The notes beneath the pieces are model-generated. The model worked only from the letters and a program-made list of their open reading frames with translations, searched no databases and was not told the origin of the DNA. A stretch of 64,000 bases of DNA from Halobellus clavatus. Lineage in GTDB: Archaea > Halobacteriota > Halobacteria > Halobacteriales > Haloferacaceae. Positions 63,661-64,000 of this stretch are shown here, one piece after another. The position numbers were made by a program, and so were the translations under genes. Position 1 is the stretch's first letter. Each line of letters begins with the position of its first letter. Location of the stretch: the NCBI RefSeq assembly GCF_900107195.1, contig NZ_FNPB01000001.1:372001-436000 (forward strand), in the 5' to 3' direction.

Positions 63661-64000
63661 TCAGGACTGCTCGTTCGCGCGCTCGATCCAGGTCCCGACG
63701 CGCGACTCTGAGACGTTGATTCCCTCGGAGACGTCGGCGGCGTCGGCGGCCGCCAGGTCGGCGACCGTCTCGATGCCGATGCCCGCGAGGCGTTCGCCGT
63801 AGGCCGGACCGATTCCCTTGACCGTCTCGACGGACTCGGAGCCGGGGCCCTCAGCGGATTCGTCGGACTCGTCGGCGGCTTCGTCTGTTTCGGGAGCCTC
63901 CGGTTGCGCGACGGTCTCGCCGGGCTCTTTCCCGGTTTCCTCGTCGACGAGCGTCTCCGTCGATGCCGACGCGTCGCTTCCGGCGGCGACCGCGTCGTCT
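63661..64000 (-). CDS. Helix-hairpin-helix protein (C-terminal part, runs off right edge)
   Basis: The visible 112 residues end the protein at 63661 (stop). Residues from the C-terminus are SVETVKGIGPAYGERLAGIG, a helix-hairpin-helix (GxGxxxAxxL) motif binding DNA non-specifically, then ADLAAADAADVSEGI and WIERANEQS. The preceding stretch is Glu/Asp/Ser/Thr-rich disorder. The start lies outside the window. It is directly upstream of pabC by 18 bp, on the same strand, and probably shares its transcript. Confidence 0.82.
   Translation of the reverse strand, partial: DDAVAAGSDASASTETLVDEETGKEPGETVAQPEAPETDEAADESDESAEGPGSESVETVKGIGPAYGERLAGIGIETVADLAAADAADVSEGINVSESRVGTWIERANEQS

Overview
This window is chromosomal DNA from a halophilic archaeon (class Halobacteria). 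The base composition is GC-rich and the deduced proteins are strongly acidic. Archaeal markers are present throughout: FtsZ1-SecE-Spt5, TFB, aIF2-beta, ribosomal protein uL16 (L10e), NucS/EndoMS, archaeal D-aminoacyl-tRNA deacylase, Get3-like ATPase, a class III pilin and many small CPxCG zinc-finger proteins. Many starts lie about 25-33 bp from a TATA-like element, as expected for the leaderless transcripts usual in haloarchaea. Most of the window is core genome; there is no IS transposase, integrase, rRNA or CRISPR array.

Layout. 1-8.3 kb: threonine dehydratase (partial), citrate synthase, a PhoU/TrkA-C regulator, an AstE/AspA-like deacylase coupled to a threonine-synthase-like enzyme, and two tandem Pcm paralogs. 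8.4-18.5 kb: an SDR, an M29-type aminopeptidase, and a triose-phosphate block (archaeal type II GAPDH, phosphoglycerate kinase, type I GAPDH), then Hsp20, an ATP-grasp ligase, uL16 and NucS. 18.6-21.4 kb: VanZ-like protein, aldo/keto reductase, M32 carboxypeptidase.

21.7-26.4 kb is the most unusual part. A 117-residue peptide ends in six tandem copies of DDNIGYTGDS. It is divergent from a tetrapyrrole-methylase-fold protein that carries the hallmark motifs of borosin peptide-backbone N-methyltransferases. I read this as a split borosin RiPP locus in an archaeon with a repeated core. A class I methyltransferase (29 bp behind the borosin methylase) and a creatinase-like M24 protein (downstream of the precursor, with its own promoter) are candidate partners.

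26.4-42.6 kb: photolyase, a protein with one TBP-like lobe plus a zinc ribbon, tRNA-Phe, a formate/nitrite-channel protein fused to two Usp domains, tRNA-Val, DUF192 protein, ABC exporter, pilin, AroE, cation exchanger, DtdA, the ftsZ1-secE-spt5 cluster and a PHP-type protein. 42.7-53.7 kb: YdjM-like membrane protein, PncC/CinA, aminotransferase, Get3, SDR, MalQ, OGG-type glycosylase, DUF555, truncated hemoglobin, UPF0058, aIF2-beta, TFB. 54-59.2 kb: a complete glycerol-3-phosphate-type ABC uptake operon (substrate-binding lipoprotein, two permeases, ATPase, then glycerophosphodiesterase). 59.3-64 kb: CorA with an overlapping micro-membrane protein, a lipoprotein, small zinc-ribbon genes, a Rieske protein, a PabC-like class IV aminotransferase and a helix-hairpin-helix protein running off the end.

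Non-coding structure of note: a 17-bp minisatellite upstream of hsp20/gapI, a 26-bp degenerate repeat in the aroE promoter region, a 25-bp direct repeat near phr, and two long hairpins between convergent genes.
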